Shown here one piece after another: positions 1-9,314 of a DNA stretch of 39,468 bases. The stretch is from Alphaproteobacteria bacterium (GTDB lineage Bacteria; Desulfobacterota; Binatia; UBA12015), in contig JAFMJW010000009.1 in NCBI GenBank assembly GCA_017853315.1, positions 1 through 39,468 of the forward strand. The letters run 5' to 3'. How positions within the stretch are numbered: the stretch's first letter is position 1; every line of letters starts with the position of its first letter. Below the pieces are notes generated by a model, which did no database searches, was not told the origin of the DNA, and saw only the letters and a program-made list of their open reading frames with translations. A program made the position numbers and the translations under genes.

Positions 1-2
1 AC

Positions 3-878
3 TTCGTCGAGGTCGACGCGCCGGACGCGCCGCCGCCGTCTTCGACCTCCGTCCCCCCGGTGATCGGGACGGAAGATGCATGGGATCGTCGAGTCGAGTC
101 CGCCCTCGCGGAGATCCGGCGCGGATCTCTCGACAAGGTGGTCCTGTCGCGCCGCAAGCGGCTCGCGCGCCCCGGGGTGCCGCTGCGAAGCGTGCTCCGC
201 CGACTGCGCGAGACGCGCCCCGGGTGCGTGACCTTCGCGATCCGCAACGGCGGCAACGTGTTCTTCGGTTCGACGCCGGAGTGGATGGTGCGGCTCGACG
301 CCGCAGGACTGCACGCGCCCGCGCTGGCCGGGACCTACCCGCGCGGCGACTCCCCGGACCAGGACGGGATCCGCGGCGCGGCCCTGCTCGCCTGCCTGAA
401 GAACCGCCGCGAGCACCGGGCCGTGGTCGACGGGATCGTCGCCTCGCTCGTAACCCTCGGCATCCGCCCCGAGGTCGGCGATGCGCGCATCCTGCTGCTC
501 CCGGAAGCGATGCACCTGCGCACCGACGTCACCGGCCGCGTCCCGCCCGGGCTCGACGTGCTTCGCGTCGCCTCGGTCCTGCACCCGACGCCCGCCGTCT
601 GCGGCACTCCCCGCGCGGCCGCCGCGTCGTTCCTGCAGCGACACGAGGCCGACCGCGGCTGGTACACCGGCGGCATCGGCTGGATGGACGGGCTCGGGCG
701 CGGCGAGGTCGTCGTCGGGCTGCGGAGCGCCCTCCTGGACGCCCATGGAATCACCGTGCACGGCGGGGCCGGCATCGTGACCGGATCCGCCGCCGCCTCC
801 GAGTTCGCCGAGACCGAGCTCAAGATGAACGCGATGCTCGATCCCCTTCGGGCGCTCGATGCCGAGGTCTCGCGCTGA
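3..878 (+). CDS. menF: Isochorismate synthase MenF, C-terminal part (5' end outside window)
   Basis: Converts chorismate to isochorismate, the first committed step of classical menaquinone synthesis, in the cytoplasm. The visible part is about 290 codons of the chorismate-binding fold. It includes the segments LDKVVLSRR, FFGSTPE, ALAGTYPRG, KNRREHRAVVD, HPTPAVCGTPR and GWYTGGIGWMD and the final SEFAETELKMNAML helix, all typical of MenF/EntC. The family is usually 400-480 residues and this frame stays open to the left edge, so the gene is cut by the window. The GTG at 60 is an internal codon, not a convincing start. The stop overlaps the menD ATG (ATGA). Position first in a men operon favours MenF over EntC or a salicylate synthase. 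Confidence 0.93.
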   Translation, partial: FVEVDAPDAPPPSSTSVPPVIGTEDAWDRRVESALAEIRRGSLDKVVLSRRKRLARPGVPLRSVLRRLRETRPGCVTFAIRNGGNVFFGSTPEWMVRLDAAGLHAPALAGTYPRGDSPDQDGIRGAALLACLKNRREHRAVVDGIVASLVTLGIRPEVGDARILLLPEAMHLRTDVTGRVPPGLDVLRVASVLHPTPAVCGTPRAAAASFLQRHEADRGWYTGGIGWMDGLGRGEVVVGLRSALLDAHGITVHGGAGIVTGSAAASEFAETELKMNAMLDPLRALDAEVSR

Positions 879-2629
879 TGGACCTCGGACGGCTGAACCA
901 GGATGCCGCGGCGCTGCTCCTCGACGAGTTCGCGCGCTGCGGCGTGCGCCACGTGTGCATCTCGCCCGGTGGCCGATCGACGCCGCTCGCCGCCGCACTC
1001 GCCCGGTCGCCGCTGCGGGCCTGGGTCGTCACCGACGAGCGCGCATCCGCCTTCTTCGCCCTCGGTCTCGCCCAGGCGAGCGGCACCGCGGTCGCGCTCG
1101 TGTGCACGTCGGGCACCGCGGTCGCCAACTACGCACCGGCGGTCGCCGAGGCGGCCCACGCGGAGATTCCGCTTCTCGTCCTGACCGCCGACCGGCCCGC
1201 GGAGTTCCGCGACTGCGGCGCGGCGCAGGCCATCCGGCAGGACGGCATCTTCGGCCGTCACTGCAAGTGGACCCACGAGGCGGCCACGCCGGCCGAGGGC
1301 GTCGACCTCCACGACTACTGGCGAAGCCTCGCGTGTCGGGCGCACGCGCGTGCCGTCGAAGGGCCCGCGGGTCCGGTCCACCTGAACCTCCCGCTGCGCG
1401 AGCCCCTGGTCGCGGACGATCCTTCTGCGGCCGTCCCCGGCGGTCGCGCCGACGGACGTCCCTGGGTGAGAGTCGCACGGGCGAAGCAGCAGCTCCCCGA
1501 CGAGGACGCGGAACGGCTCGCCCGCGCCTTCGACGGCCGCCGCGGCTGCATCGTCGCCGGACCGCGGACGCAGGCGACGGGCGCCGACGCGATCGCGCAG
1601 CTTGCGCTCCACCTCGGGTGGCCGATCCTCGCCGATCCCCTCTCGGGGCTCCGCCACGGCACGCACCCGGCCTTCGACCTCGTGGTCGACGGCTACGACG
1701 TCTTCCTGCGGGACGCGAGGCTCGCCCGGGACCTCGAGCCCGAGGTGGTGCTGCGCTTCGGTGCGCTGCCGACGTCCAAGCCGTTGCAGCGCTGGCTGGC
1801 GGCGACGGGCGCGTGGCAGGTGCTCGCGGGCGCCGGTTCCGCGTGGGGCGACCCTTCGTTCCGCGTGGCCGAGGTGATCCAGGGCGACACGGAAGCCTTC
1901 TGCGACGCGCTGCGGACGCGGGGGCCGTCGCGGTCGACGGACTCCGCCTGGGCCGCCGGGTGGATCGACCTGGCACGCCGGACGCGCCAGGCGCTCGACG
2001 AGCTCGTGCCCCGGGGCGAGCCGCTGTTCGAAGGCGCCGTCGCGGCCCGGCTGTCGGCCGTGCTGCCGGACGGCGCGGCCCTCGTCGTCGGCAGCAGCAT
2101 GCCGGTGCGCGACCTCGACACGTTCGCGGGCGCGACCCGGCGGGACCTGCGCGTGTTCGCGAATCGCGGCGCCAACGGCATCGACGGCGTCGTCGCCACC
2201 GCGCTCGGAGTCGCCGCGGCGAGCGAGCGGCCCACCTGGCTCCTGGTCGGCGACCTGAGCTTCCTGCACGACCTGGGCGCGTTGCAGATCGCCGCGCGAC
2301 ATCGGCTCGACCTGTGCGTCGTCGTTCCCAACAACGACGGCGGAGGCATCTTCTCCTTTCTTCCGCAGGCGCGACTGGAAGACGCCTTCGAGCCCTTCTT
2401 CGGCACGCCGCACGGACTGGGGCTCGAGCCGGCGGTACGCATGTGCGGCGGAACCCACGTCCTGGTCGACTCGCTGGCCGGGCTCGAGTCCTCGCTCGCG
2501 TCGTTCGGTCGCGGTTCGGGTCTCCGGGTGATCGAGGTGCCGACCGACCGCGCCCACAACGTGCGCCGGCACCGGGCGATCGTGGACGAAGTCCTCGCGT
2601 CCCTGCAGCCGCGGCGGGAGGTCGCGTGA
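878..2629 (+). CDS. menD: SEPHCHC synthase MenD (thiamine-diphosphate dependent)
   Basis: Adds the succinic semialdehyde unit derived from 2-oxoglutarate to isochorismate, giving SEPHCHC; the cofactors are ThDP and magnesium. The 583 residues match the family length. The N-terminal ISPGGRSTP motif, the TDERASAFFALG segment with the ThDP-activating glutamate, the CTSGTAVANY loop, and the C-terminal VGDLSFLHDLGAL and NNDGGGIFSFLP motifs (diphosphate and magnesium site) are all present. The ATG at 878 overlaps the menF stop by four bases and the menD stop overlaps the menH GTG, so translation is probably coupled. Nothing looks degraded. Confidence 0.97.
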   Translation: MDLGRLNQDAAALLLDEFARCGVRHVCISPGGRSTPLAAALARSPLRAWVVTDERASAFFALGLAQASGTAVALVCTSGTAVANYAPAVAEAAHAEIPLLVLTADRPAEFRDCGAAQAIRQDGIFGRHCKWTHEAATPAEGVDLHDYWRSLACRAHARAVEGPAGPVHLNLPLREPLVADDPSAAVPGGRADGRPWVRVARAKQQLPDEDAERLARAFDGRRGCIVAGPRTQATGADAIAQLALHLGWPILADPLSGLRHGTHPAFDLVVDGYDVFLRDARLARDLEPEVVLRFGALPTSKPLQRWLAATGAWQVLAGAGSAWGDPSFRVAEVIQGDTEAFCDALRTRGPSRSTDSAWAAGWIDLARRTRQALDELVPRGEPLFEGAVAARLSAVLPDGAALVVGSSMPVRDLDTFAGATRRDLRVFANRGANGIDGVVATALGVAAASERPTWLLVGDLSFLHDLGALQIAARHRLDLCVVVPNNDGGGIFSFLPQARLEDAFEPFFGTPHGLGLEPAVRMCGGTHVLVDSLAGLESSLASFGRGSGLRVIEVPTDRAHNVRRHRAIVDEVLASLQPRREVA

Positions 2630-3546
2630 GCCGGGCCTGGATCGAGCACGAGGTCGCGGACGACGGCGGGACGCTCGTCGTCCACGAGAGACCCGGGGCC
2701 GCCCCGGGTGCTCCCGTGATCGTCCTGCTGCACGGATTCACGGGCTGCCACCTCGGCTGGACGCGCGTCGCCGGGCATCTCCCTCGCTTCCGCATCCTCG
2801 CACCCGACCTGCCGGGACACGGCCGTTCCCGCTTCGTCGACGAGGGAGACGCCTGCCGGATGGAGAGCGCCACGCGTCGCCTCGGCCGAGCCCTCGACCG
2901 GCTGGGCGTCTCGTCGTTCACGCTCGCCGGCTACTCGATGGGCGGACGACTCGCCCTGCACTTCGCGCTCGCCGAGGTGTGGCGCATCGAGGCCCTCGTG
3001 CTCGAGAGCGCGAGCCCGGGACTCGAGGCCGACGACGAGCGCGCGGCGCGGCGCGCGGCCGACGACGCGCTCGCGGCCTCCATCGAGCGCGACGGCGTCG
3101 AGGCATTCCTCGCGCGCTGGCAGGAGACGCCCGTGCTCGCCTCCCAGCGCGAGCTCCGCGCATCGCTTCGGCGGGAGGCGGCCGAGGAGCGGCGAGGCAA
3201 TCGCGTCGCCGGGCTCGCGGCCAGCCTGCGCGGCATGGGCACCGGGGCCCAGCTCTGGCTCGGCGACCGGCTCGCCGACCTGCAGGTCCCCGTCACGTGC
3301 GTCGCCGGCAGCGGGGACGCGAAGTTCGCCGCCATCGCTTCGAACATGACCGGGCGGATTCCGGGCGCGAGCCTCGAGATCCTGCCCGCCGGGCACAACG
3401 TGCATCTCGAACACCCCGAGGCCTTCGCGCGACTCCTGGGCCTCGCCACGGATCGCGCGCGACGGAAGCCGGGATTCGAGACGACAAGACCGCACCAGGA
3501 AACCGACCCGGACCTCGGCCCCCTCGGCCGAGACGCCCGGGCCTGA
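2626..3546 (+). CDS. menH: SHCHC synthase MenH (alpha/beta hydrolase fold)
   Basis: Expected to eliminate pyruvate from SEPHCHC to give SHCHC. The alpha/beta-hydrolase fold is clear: the HGFTG oxyanion segment, the nucleophile elbow GYSMGG with Ser104, Asp231 in GSGDAKF and His257 in [11 protein letters not shown] make a full catalytic triad. The GTG start at 2626 overlaps the menD stop (GTGA). At 306 residues it is about 40 longer than common MenH proteins. The excess is a basic, proline-containing C-terminal tail after the last helix, without a recognisable domain. The position between menD and menB supports MenH over a generic hydrolase. Confidence 0.9.
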   Translation: MSRAWIEHEVADDGGTLVVHERPGAAPGAPVIVLLHGFTGCHLGWTRVAGHLPRFRILAPDLPGHGRSRFVDEGDACRMESATRRLGRALDRLGVSSFTLAGYSMGGRLALHFALAEVWRIEALVLESASPGLEADDERAARRAADDALAASIERDGVEAFLARWQETPVLASQRELRASLRREAAEERRGNRVAGLAASLRGMGTGAQLWLGDRLADLQVPVTCVAGSGDAKFAAIASNMTGRIPGASLEILPAGHNVHLEHPEAFARLLGLATDRARRKPGFETTRPHQETDPDLGPLGRDARA

Positions 3547-3556
3547 CGAGGTGAGC

Positions 3557-4375
3557 ATGACCATCGATTGGCAGACGGTGAAGGAATACGAAGACGTCAC
3601 CTACCGGAAGGCCGACGGCATCGCGCGCATCGCGATCAACCGGCCCTCGGTCCACAACGCGTTTCGTCCCAAGACGGTGATGGAACTGATCGACGCCTTC
3701 GCGCACGTGCGCGAGGAGCGCGACGTCGGGGTCGTCATCCTGACCGGCGAGGGCGGTCGTGCCTTCTGCAGCGGCGGCGACCAGACCGTGCGCGGCGACC
3801 AGGGCTACGTCGGCGGCGACGGCGTGCCGCGTCTCAACGTCCTCGACCTCCAGAAGATGATCCGCAGCCTGCCCAAGCCCGTGGTCGCCATGGTCGCCGG
3901 CTGGGCGATCGGAGGCGGCCACGTGCTGCACGTGGTGTGCGACCTCACGATCGCGGCCGACAATGCCCGATTCGGCCAGACGGGCCCCAAGGTCGGAAGC
4001 TTCGACGCGGGCTTCGGCGCGAGCTACCTCGCGCGACTCGTCGGCCAGAAGCGGGCTCGCGAGATCTGGTACCTGTGTCGTCAGTACGACGCGCAGCAGG
4101 CGCTCTCCATGGGCCTCGTGAACGAGGTCGTCCCGCTCGACCGCCTCGAGGAGACGACGGTGCAATGGTGCCGCGACATGCTGCGCCACAGCCCGATGTC
4201 GCTGCGCTGCCTGAAGTCGGCCTTCAACGCGGAGACCGACGGCATGGCCGGCCTGCAGGAACTCGCGGGCAACACGACGCTGCTCTTCTACATGAGCGAG
4301 GAGGCGCAGGAGGGCCGCGACGCCTTCGTCCAGAAGAGGGCTCCCGACTTCGATCGCTTTCCCAGGCTCCCCTGA
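3557..4375 (+). CDS. menB: 1,4-dihydroxy-2-naphthoyl-CoA synthase MenB
   Basis: Crotonase-family enzyme that closes the second ring of the naphthoquinone from OSB-CoA. The motifs [46 protein letters not shown] and WYLCRQYDA are those of MenB and set it apart from ordinary enoyl-CoA hydratases. I prefer the ATG at 3557 because a GAGG lies five bases upstream (3548-3551). A GTG at 3551 would add two residues but would overlap that site. The 272 residues are the normal length. Only one base separates its stop from the menA ATG. Confidence 0.97.
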   Translation: MTIDWQTVKEYEDVTYRKADGIARIAINRPSVHNAFRPKTVMELIDAFAHVREERDVGVVILTGEGGRAFCSGGDQTVRGDQGYVGGDGVPRLNVLDLQKMIRSLPKPVVAMVAGWAIGGGHVLHVVCDLTIAADNARFGQTGPKVGSFDAGFGASYLARLVGQKRAREIWYLCRQYDAQQALSMGLVNEVVPLDRLEETTVQWCRDMLRHSPMSLRCLKSAFNAETDGMAGLQELAGNTTLLFYMSEEAQEGRDAFVQKRAPDFDRFPRLP

Positions 4376-4376
4376 G

Positions 4377-5258
4377 ATGGCGACGACGGGCAGCGCGAGC
4401 GCGTGGTGGATGGCGCTCCGCCCGCGCACGCTGGGAGCGAGCCTCGTGCCGGTGCTGGTCGGCACGGCCTGGGCCGGTCGCACCCGCGACGTCGACGTCG
4501 GTGTCGCCGTGCTCACCGCGGTCGCGGCGCTCGCCCTGCAGATCGCGACCAACCTCGCGAACGACTACTACGACCACGCGAGCGGCATCGACACGGCCGT
4601 CCGGCTGGGACCGACGCGAGTCGTCCAGGCCGGACTGCTGGAGCCCGAGTCGGTGCGGCGGGCGGCCTTCGCGGCGATCGGGGTCGCTCTCGTCGTCGGA
4701 GCGGTTCTCGCGATCCGCGGTGGCTGGCCGATCGTCGCGATCGGCGCGAGCGCCGCGGTGGCAGCCCTCGCCTACAGCGCGGGCCCGGCACCGCTGGCCG
4801 CGCTCGGATGCGGGGAGGTCCTCGCGTTCCTCTATTTCGGGCTGTTCGCCGTCGGCGGAACGGCGTGGCTGCAGGGCGTGGCCCCGGACGGCGGGCTCCT
4901 GCTGGTCGCCATCCCCGTCGCCCTGCTGGTGACGGCGGTCATGCTCGTGAACAACCTGCGCGACATTCCGACGGACGAGATTGCGGGCAAGCGCACGATC
5001 GCGGTCCTGCTCGGCGACGCCTCGACGCGGAACCTCTACTCCGCGAGCGTGCTCGGAGCCTTTCTCGCACCGCCCCTGCTCGTGCCGACGCTCGGGTGGG
5101 CCGGCCTTCTGCCGTGCGTCCTTCTGCCGCTCGCGTGGCGCGAAGTGTCGCTCCTGCGCCGGAGGCGAGGCGCCGAGCTGAACCTCTCGCTCGCGGGCAC
5201 CGCGCGGCTCCACCTCCTGTTCGGACTCGCGTCCTGCATCTCGATGACGACGACATGA
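4377..5258 (+). CDS. menA: 1,4-dihydroxy-2-naphthoate polyprenyltransferase MenA
   Basis: UbiA-superfamily integral membrane protein that attaches the polyprenyl tail to DHNA, giving demethylmenaquinone. The two aspartate-rich magnesium/diphosphate sites are visible: ANDYYDHASGID (N62, D63, D66) and NNLRDIPTDEIAGKRT (N192, D196, D200). Several hydrophobic segments fit the expected helical bundle. The 293 residues are normal for the family. The last codons overlap the menC ATG (ATGA), continuing the coupled operon. Its product needs the MenG/UbiE methyltransferase, which is not in the window. Confidence 0.95.
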   Translation: MATTGSASAWWMALRPRTLGASLVPVLVGTAWAGRTRDVDVGVAVLTAVAALALQIATNLANDYYDHASGIDTAVRLGPTRVVQAGLLEPESVRRAAFAAIGVALVVGAVLAIRGGWPIVAIGASAAVAALAYSAGPAPLAALGCGEVLAFLYFGLFAVGGTAWLQGVAPDGGLLLVAIPVALLVTAVMLVNNLRDIPTDEIAGKRTIAVLLGDASTRNLYSASVLGAFLAPPLLVPTLGWAGLLPCVLLPLAWREVSLLRRRRGAELNLSLAGTARLHLLFGLASCISMTTT

Positions 5259-6277
5259 CCTGGACGGTGACTCGCTTCTCGATCCCGTTGCGTCACCCTC
5301 GCGCCCTCGGCACCGACCTCCCCGAGCGGAACGGCTTCCTCCTCGAAGTCCGGGACGAGGACGGCCTCGTCGGTCGGGGCGAGGCGAGCCCTCCCTACTG
5401 GATCGACCGGTGCGACCTCGATGCCCTCGGCCGCGAGCTCGCGGGGTTCGCGGCGACCCGCGGTCGAGGGGACGCCGCTCTCGAGGTCGACGACGAGGGC
5501 ACGCGCGACTCGCTTTCGCCGGCCGCAACCTGCGCCGTGGAGACGGCCCTCCTCGACCTCGAGGCTCGCAGGCGTGCGTGCAGCGTCGCCGAGCTGCTCG
5601 GCGCAGAGTTGCCCGCCACGCTCGAGATCGGCGCGCTGGTCGGGGGCGACGGGCCGTCGGACGTCCACGCGCAGGCTCTCGAACGCCTCCACCGAGGCTT
5701 CCGCGTGCTGAAGCTGAAGGTCGGCGGACGCGGCGCCGCGCAGGAGATCGAACGCATCCGGGCGTTGCGCGACGCCGCACGCGGAACCGCGGGGATTCGT
5801 CTCGACGCGAACCGGGCCTGGGATGCCGCCACCGCGCTCGAAGTGCTCCGCGCGGTCGCCGACTGCGGCATCGAGATGGTCGAGGAGCCGCTGCGAGACA
5901 GCCCCGCACCCGAGCTCGCGCGACTGCGCCGCGAGACGGGCGTGCCGATCGCCCTCGACGAGTCCGTGACCGACCACCGGGCGATGGAAGCCTTCGCCGA
6001 GCGAGGGGCGTGCGACGTCGTCGTGCTGAAGCTCGTTCGCCTCGGAGGACCGCGGTCGGCGCTCGCGATGGCCCACCGGGCGCGCGAGCTCGGGTTCGAC
6101 GTGGCATGGACGGACTCGATCGAGACGCGCGTGGGTCGACAGGCGACCCTCCACGCAGCCGCCGCCGGTCCCGGAGCCCGTCGAGCCGTCGGCCTGGGCG
6201 GGGCCGCGATCCTGCTCGAGCCCGGCGAGGGAGAAGCCTGCGCGCGACTCGACGTGCGAGGCCCGGGGCTGGGATGA
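5255..6277 (+). CDS. menC: o-Succinylbenzoate synthase MenC
   Basis: Enolase-superfamily dehydratase converting SHCHC to o-succinylbenzoate. The barrel carries the KxK motif in VLKLKVGG, the metal ligands in RLDANRAW, MVEEPLRD and ALDESV, and the opposite-side lysine in VVLKLVRLGG, which is the full MenC active-site set. It is 340 residues long. The ATG at 5255 lies inside the menA stop region (ATGA) and the menC stop overlaps the menE ATG. Muconate-cycloisomerase or dipeptide-epimerase roles are possible for such folds in isolation, but the operon settles the assignment. Confidence 0.94.
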   Translation: MTWTVTRFSIPLRHPRALGTDLPERNGFLLEVRDEDGLVGRGEASPPYWIDRCDLDALGRELAGFAATRGRGDAALEVDDEGTRDSLSPAATCAVETALLDLEARRRACSVAELLGAELPATLEIGALVGGDGPSDVHAQALERLHRGFRVLKLKVGGRGAAQEIERIRALRDAARGTAGIRLDANRAWDAATALEVLRAVADCGIEMVEEPLRDSPAPELARLRRETGVPIALDESVTDHRAMEAFAERGACDVVVLKLVRLGGPRSALAMAHRARELGFDVAWTDSIETRVGRQATLHAAAAGPGARRAVGLGGAAILLEPGEGEACARLDVRGPGLG

Positions 6278-7761
6278 CCCGGCCTTCGAACGCGTGGGTG
6301 GAGATCCAGGCCGCGCGCCGCCCGCACGACGAGGCCGTCGCCTGGCGCGGGAACTCCGTCGACTGGTTCGAGTTGCGGGAGCGAGCCGAGAGCCTCGCCC
6401 GGCGACTCGACTCCGCGCTCGCCAGCCGACCGCGCGTCGTCGCACTGCTCGCTCGACCGAGCCTGCGATTTCTCGAGGTCCTCCACGCGGCGCAACTGGC
6501 CGGCGTGACGCTCGCCCCTCTCCCCGCGCGAGGAACGGAAGCGGACTGGCAGAGGATCCTCGCCTCGACGAAGCCGGGGCTCGTGTTGCACGGCTCCGAG
6601 TTCGACGAGGTCGCGGCGCGCCTGGGTCGCACGGCCGGCGGCCGCTGGCTCGACGTCGACGCGGGCCTCGACCGCGAACCGGCCGGCCGCGGCTCGTTGG
6701 CCCCGATCCTCCCCGATCACGCGTGGCTGCTCGTGCACACCTCAGGCACCACCGGCGTCCCGAAGGCCGTCGAGCTGCGCAACGACCAGCTCGCGGCGGC
6801 CGCAGCCGCGGTGATCGAGCGGCTCGGCTGCCGCCCGGGCGAACGCTGGCTCGCCGCGATGCCCATGCACCACGTCGGCGGGCTGAGCGTTCCGGTTCGC
6901 GCCGCGGTCGGCGGACTCGGCGTCGTCCTGCACGAGGGCTTCGACGCTTGCGCCGTGCGGCGCAGCCTCGACGCCGACGCGGTCGCATGGGTCTCGCTCG
7001 TCCCGACCATGCTCGCGAGCGTGCTCGACGTCGCCCCCGGTGAGCCCGCTCCCCGAGCCTTGCGCGGGGCGATTCTCGGCGGCGGACGCCTGCCCCCTCG
7101 CCTGGTCGACCGGGCCGCGGGACTCGGCTGGCCGCTCGTCGCCACCTACGGGATGACGGAGACGGCCGCGCAGGTGACGACCAGCCACGAGCGGGACGCC
7201 TCGGCGCATCCCGGCTCGGCGGGCCACCCGCTGCGGGGCATCGAACTGCGCATCGACTCGCCCGACCCCGACGGAGTCGGCGAGATCCTGCTTCGCGGGA
7301 CGCAGGTGTCCTCCGGCCATCGCGCCGGGGGCGCAGGCGCCGCGGAGACGGCACGCGACGACTGGCTGCGCACCGGCGACCTCGGACGCCTCGACGACGA
7401 GGGACGCCTGTGGGTGGAGACGCGGCGGACCGACCTCGTCGTCACCGGCGGCGAGAACGTGCGGCCCGAGGAGATCGAGGACCTGCTGATGGAACACCCG
7501 GGCGTCGTCGATGCGGGCGTCTTCGCCGTCGAGGACGAGCACTGGGGCCAGCTCGTCGCCGCGGCGCTCGTCGTGGCCCCGGACGCGCCGAACGACGACG
7601 AACTGGCCACGTGGTGCCGCGCGCGGCTCCCCGGCTTCAAGGTCCCGCGACGATGGATTCGCCTCGACCGCCTGCCGCGCAACGCCGCGGGCAAGCTCGA
7701 ACGACTGCGGCTCCGCCGGCTCGCTGCCCCTTCGAGCGAAGCGACCGTGGGCGAACGGTGA
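6274..7761 (+). CDS. menE: o-Succinylbenzoate-CoA ligase MenE
   Basis: ANL-superfamily adenylating enzyme that makes OSB-CoA, the MenB substrate. The signature motifs occur in order: HTSGTTGVPK from residue 155 (phosphate loop), YGMTETAAQV, RTGDLGRLDDEGRL, TRRTDLVVTGGENVRPEEIE (hinge and swivelling lid) and the C-terminal catalytic lysine in NAAGKLERL. It is 495 residues long. It starts within the menC stop (ATGA) and is the last gene of the operon; a strong inverted repeat begins ten bases after its stop. Enzymatic order and gene order differ, which is common in men operons. Confidence 0.95.
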   Translation: MTRPSNAWVEIQAARRPHDEAVAWRGNSVDWFELRERAESLARRLDSALASRPRVVALLARPSLRFLEVLHAAQLAGVTLAPLPARGTEADWQRILASTKPGLVLHGSEFDEVAARLGRTAGGRWLDVDAGLDREPAGRGSLAPILPDHAWLLVHTSGTTGVPKAVELRNDQLAAAAAAVIERLGCRPGERWLAAMPMHHVGGLSVPVRAAVGGLGVVLHEGFDACAVRRSLDADAVAWVSLVPTMLASVLDVAPGEPAPRALRGAILGGGRLPPRLVDRAAGLGWPLVATYGMTETAAQVTTSHERDASAHPGSAGHPLRGIELRIDSPDPDGVGEILLRGTQVSSGHRAGGAGAAETARDDWLRTGDLGRLDDEGRLWVETRRTDLVVTGGENVRPEEIEDLLMEHPGVVDAGVFAVEDEHWGQLVAAALVVAPDAPNDDELATWCRARLPGFKVPRRWIRLDRLPRNAAGKLERLRLRRLAAPSSEATVGER

Positions 7762-7770
7762 TAAGGTCGC

Positions 7771-7799
7771 GCGAGAACTCCTCCGCGAGGAGGTCTCGC
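7771..7799 (+). terminator. Hairpin closing the men operon
   Basis: A 13-base inverted repeat with one mismatch (7771-7783 and 7787-7799) and a three-base loop begins 10 bases after the menE stop. No T-run follows, only a C/T-rich stretch, so it is not a textbook intrinsic terminator. The position fits transcript-end protection or termination. The 3' arm contains AGGAGG (7788-7793), but this lies 17 bases before the next ATG, too far for normal use. Confidence 0.6.
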
Positions 7800-7810
7800 C
7801 CCTCTCCGCC

Positions 7811-9280
7811 ATGGCCCCGCGACGCAACTCGTTCGTCACCCTCCTCGCCGCCGCGGCCGTGTTCGCCTGGGCGCTCTGGCTGCGCGTCGACGGGGTGTCG
7901 CGCGACTTCTGGCTCATGCAGGACCAGGTCGGCGACTGGCAGGCGGTGCAGGGAAGCTTCGCCTCCCTTCCGCTGACCGGCCCGGCGAAGACCGGCGGAG
8001 GCACGCACCTCGGCCCGTTCTACTACTGGTGGCTCTGGCTCTCTCGGCAGGTACTCGCGCCGTGGACCGGGCCGCTGCCGCACGCGATGGGCGTCTCGAC
8101 GAGCCTGCTCGACGCGGCCGCCTTCGCACTCCTCGTGCCGGCGATCGAGTCCGCCGGGGCGCCGCTCCTCGCCTCGTTCGCAGCCACCCTGCTCGCCGCG
8201 ACCGTGCCCTACGAGGCGGCGCTCGCCCGCGCCGGCTGGAACCCGTGCTTCGCGCTCGCCTGCCTCGACCTCGCGCTCGTCCTGCTCCTGCTCGGCCGGC
8301 ACCGCATGTCGCTGCCGCGCGCCGCCCTCGTGGCGGCACTCGCCTGGGCCGCGGTCGCGAGCCATCTCTCCGCGATCGTGGTCGCGCTCCCGATCCTCGC
8401 CTGCGTCGTCGCCGCGGCCGGGTCCCGCGGCGTGCGCGCCGCGGCCGTCGCGGCTGCGACCGTGATCGGCGTCGTGCTGGCGATGCAGGTGCCGTGGATG
8501 CTCGCGCAGCGCGGGTACGGGACGCCGGTCTGGATCCCGGGCCCGCCCGGAGAAGCGTCGCTTCCGGGGCGACCGCCCGCGGCCGCGCACGAGGACGCAC
8601 CCGTCGCCCGGGAGCCCGCCACGGGGACCGGGACCGCGGTCACCCGCACGGTCGACGCGATCGGCAGCGAGCCGTCGCGACTCCTCTCGGCGCGCGGCCT
8701 CCGCTTCGTCGCCGTCGAGCCACCGGCACTGTTGCTGCGCTCGCTCTGGCTGCCGTGGCCGGTCTCGACCGCCCTGCTCGCGGCCGCGACCGTGCTCGTC
8801 TCGGCCGGCCTCGTCCGCGGCCGGCTCGAACCTGTTCCCGCCGCCCTGGCGCTCCTCCCGCTCGCGGTCGCGGCGATCGCCTGCGGAGCGCTCGAGGCGG
8901 CACTCCCGTCCTACTTCGCGATCCCGCTGCTCGGGCCGCTCGCCCTGCTCGCGGGGCTCGCGATCGCGAGCCTGCCCGCGCGCGCATCGGCGATCTGCGG
9001 TGCCGCGCTCCTCGCGGCGACGCTCCTCGGCCAGCCCCACCGGCTCGAGGACCGGAGGTGGGAGCACGCGTGGCGCTGGTACGGGCCGGCGGTGCTCGGC
9101 GCGCGCGAGATCGCGATGCGTGGATCCCCGGTGCGCGCCGTCGTGGGCCCGGCCGACGGTGCCGCCGAGCAGCCGGCGACCTCGCTCGCGCGCTGGCTCG
9201 GCGCCACGATCGATCCGTCGTCGACGACCGTCGCGCGGATCTCGCGCGACGGCTCCGTGCGCTGGACCGCGACTCCCTGA
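7811..9280 (+). CDS. GT-C-type membrane glycosyltransferase (ArnT/RgtA-like), putative
   Basis: A 489-residue protein with an N-terminal membrane helix, about ten further hydrophobic segments and a soluble C-terminal tail. This is the layout of GT-C enzymes that use polyprenyl-phosphate sugars on the outer face of the inner membrane. The first periplasmic loop has acidic residues (LMQDQVGDW) followed by THLGPFYYWWLWLSR. The HLGPxYYW pattern is common in PMT/ArnT/RgtA-like proteins. There is no classical DE pair, so donor and acceptor cannot be stated. The ATG at 7811 is the only good start but lacks a well-spaced ribosome-binding site. It lies downstream of the men hairpin and is probably a separate unit. 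Confidence 0.6.
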   Translation: MAPRRNSFVTLLAAAAVFAWALWLRVDGVSRDFWLMQDQVGDWQAVQGSFASLPLTGPAKTGGGTHLGPFYYWWLWLSRQVLAPWTGPLPHAMGVSTSLLDAAAFALLVPAIESAGAPLLASFAATLLAATVPYEAALARAGWNPCFALACLDLALVLLLLGRHRMSLPRAALVAALAWAAVASHLSAIVVALPILACVVAAAGSRGVRAAAVAAATVIGVVLAMQVPWMLAQRGYGTPVWIPGPPGEASLPGRPPAAAHEDAPVAREPATGTGTAVTRTVDAIGSEPSRLLSARGLRFVAVEPPALLLRSLWLPWPVSTALLAAATVLVSAGLVRGRLEPVPAALALLPLAVAAIACGALEAALPSYFAIPLLGPLALLAGLAIASLPARASAICGAALLAATLLGQPHRLEDRRWEHAWRWYGPAVLGAREIAMRGSPVRAVVGPADGAAEQPATSLARWLGATIDPSSTTVARISRDGSVRWTATP

Positions 9281-9314
9281 TCCCCGGCCTCCCGGGTCGA
9301 CGGCGACCCCGCGC

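Noticed and set aside
60-878. GTG at 60 as a true start of a short isochorismate synthase
   Set aside because: The frame is open to the left edge and the family needs about 130 more N-terminal residues; no ribosome-binding site precedes it.
335-2572. Long open frame on the minus strand opposite menF/menD (about 745 codons)
   Set aside because: High GC makes stop-free antisense frames common. Its translation is Arg/Pro/Gly-rich without domains, and the plus strand codes for menF and menD.
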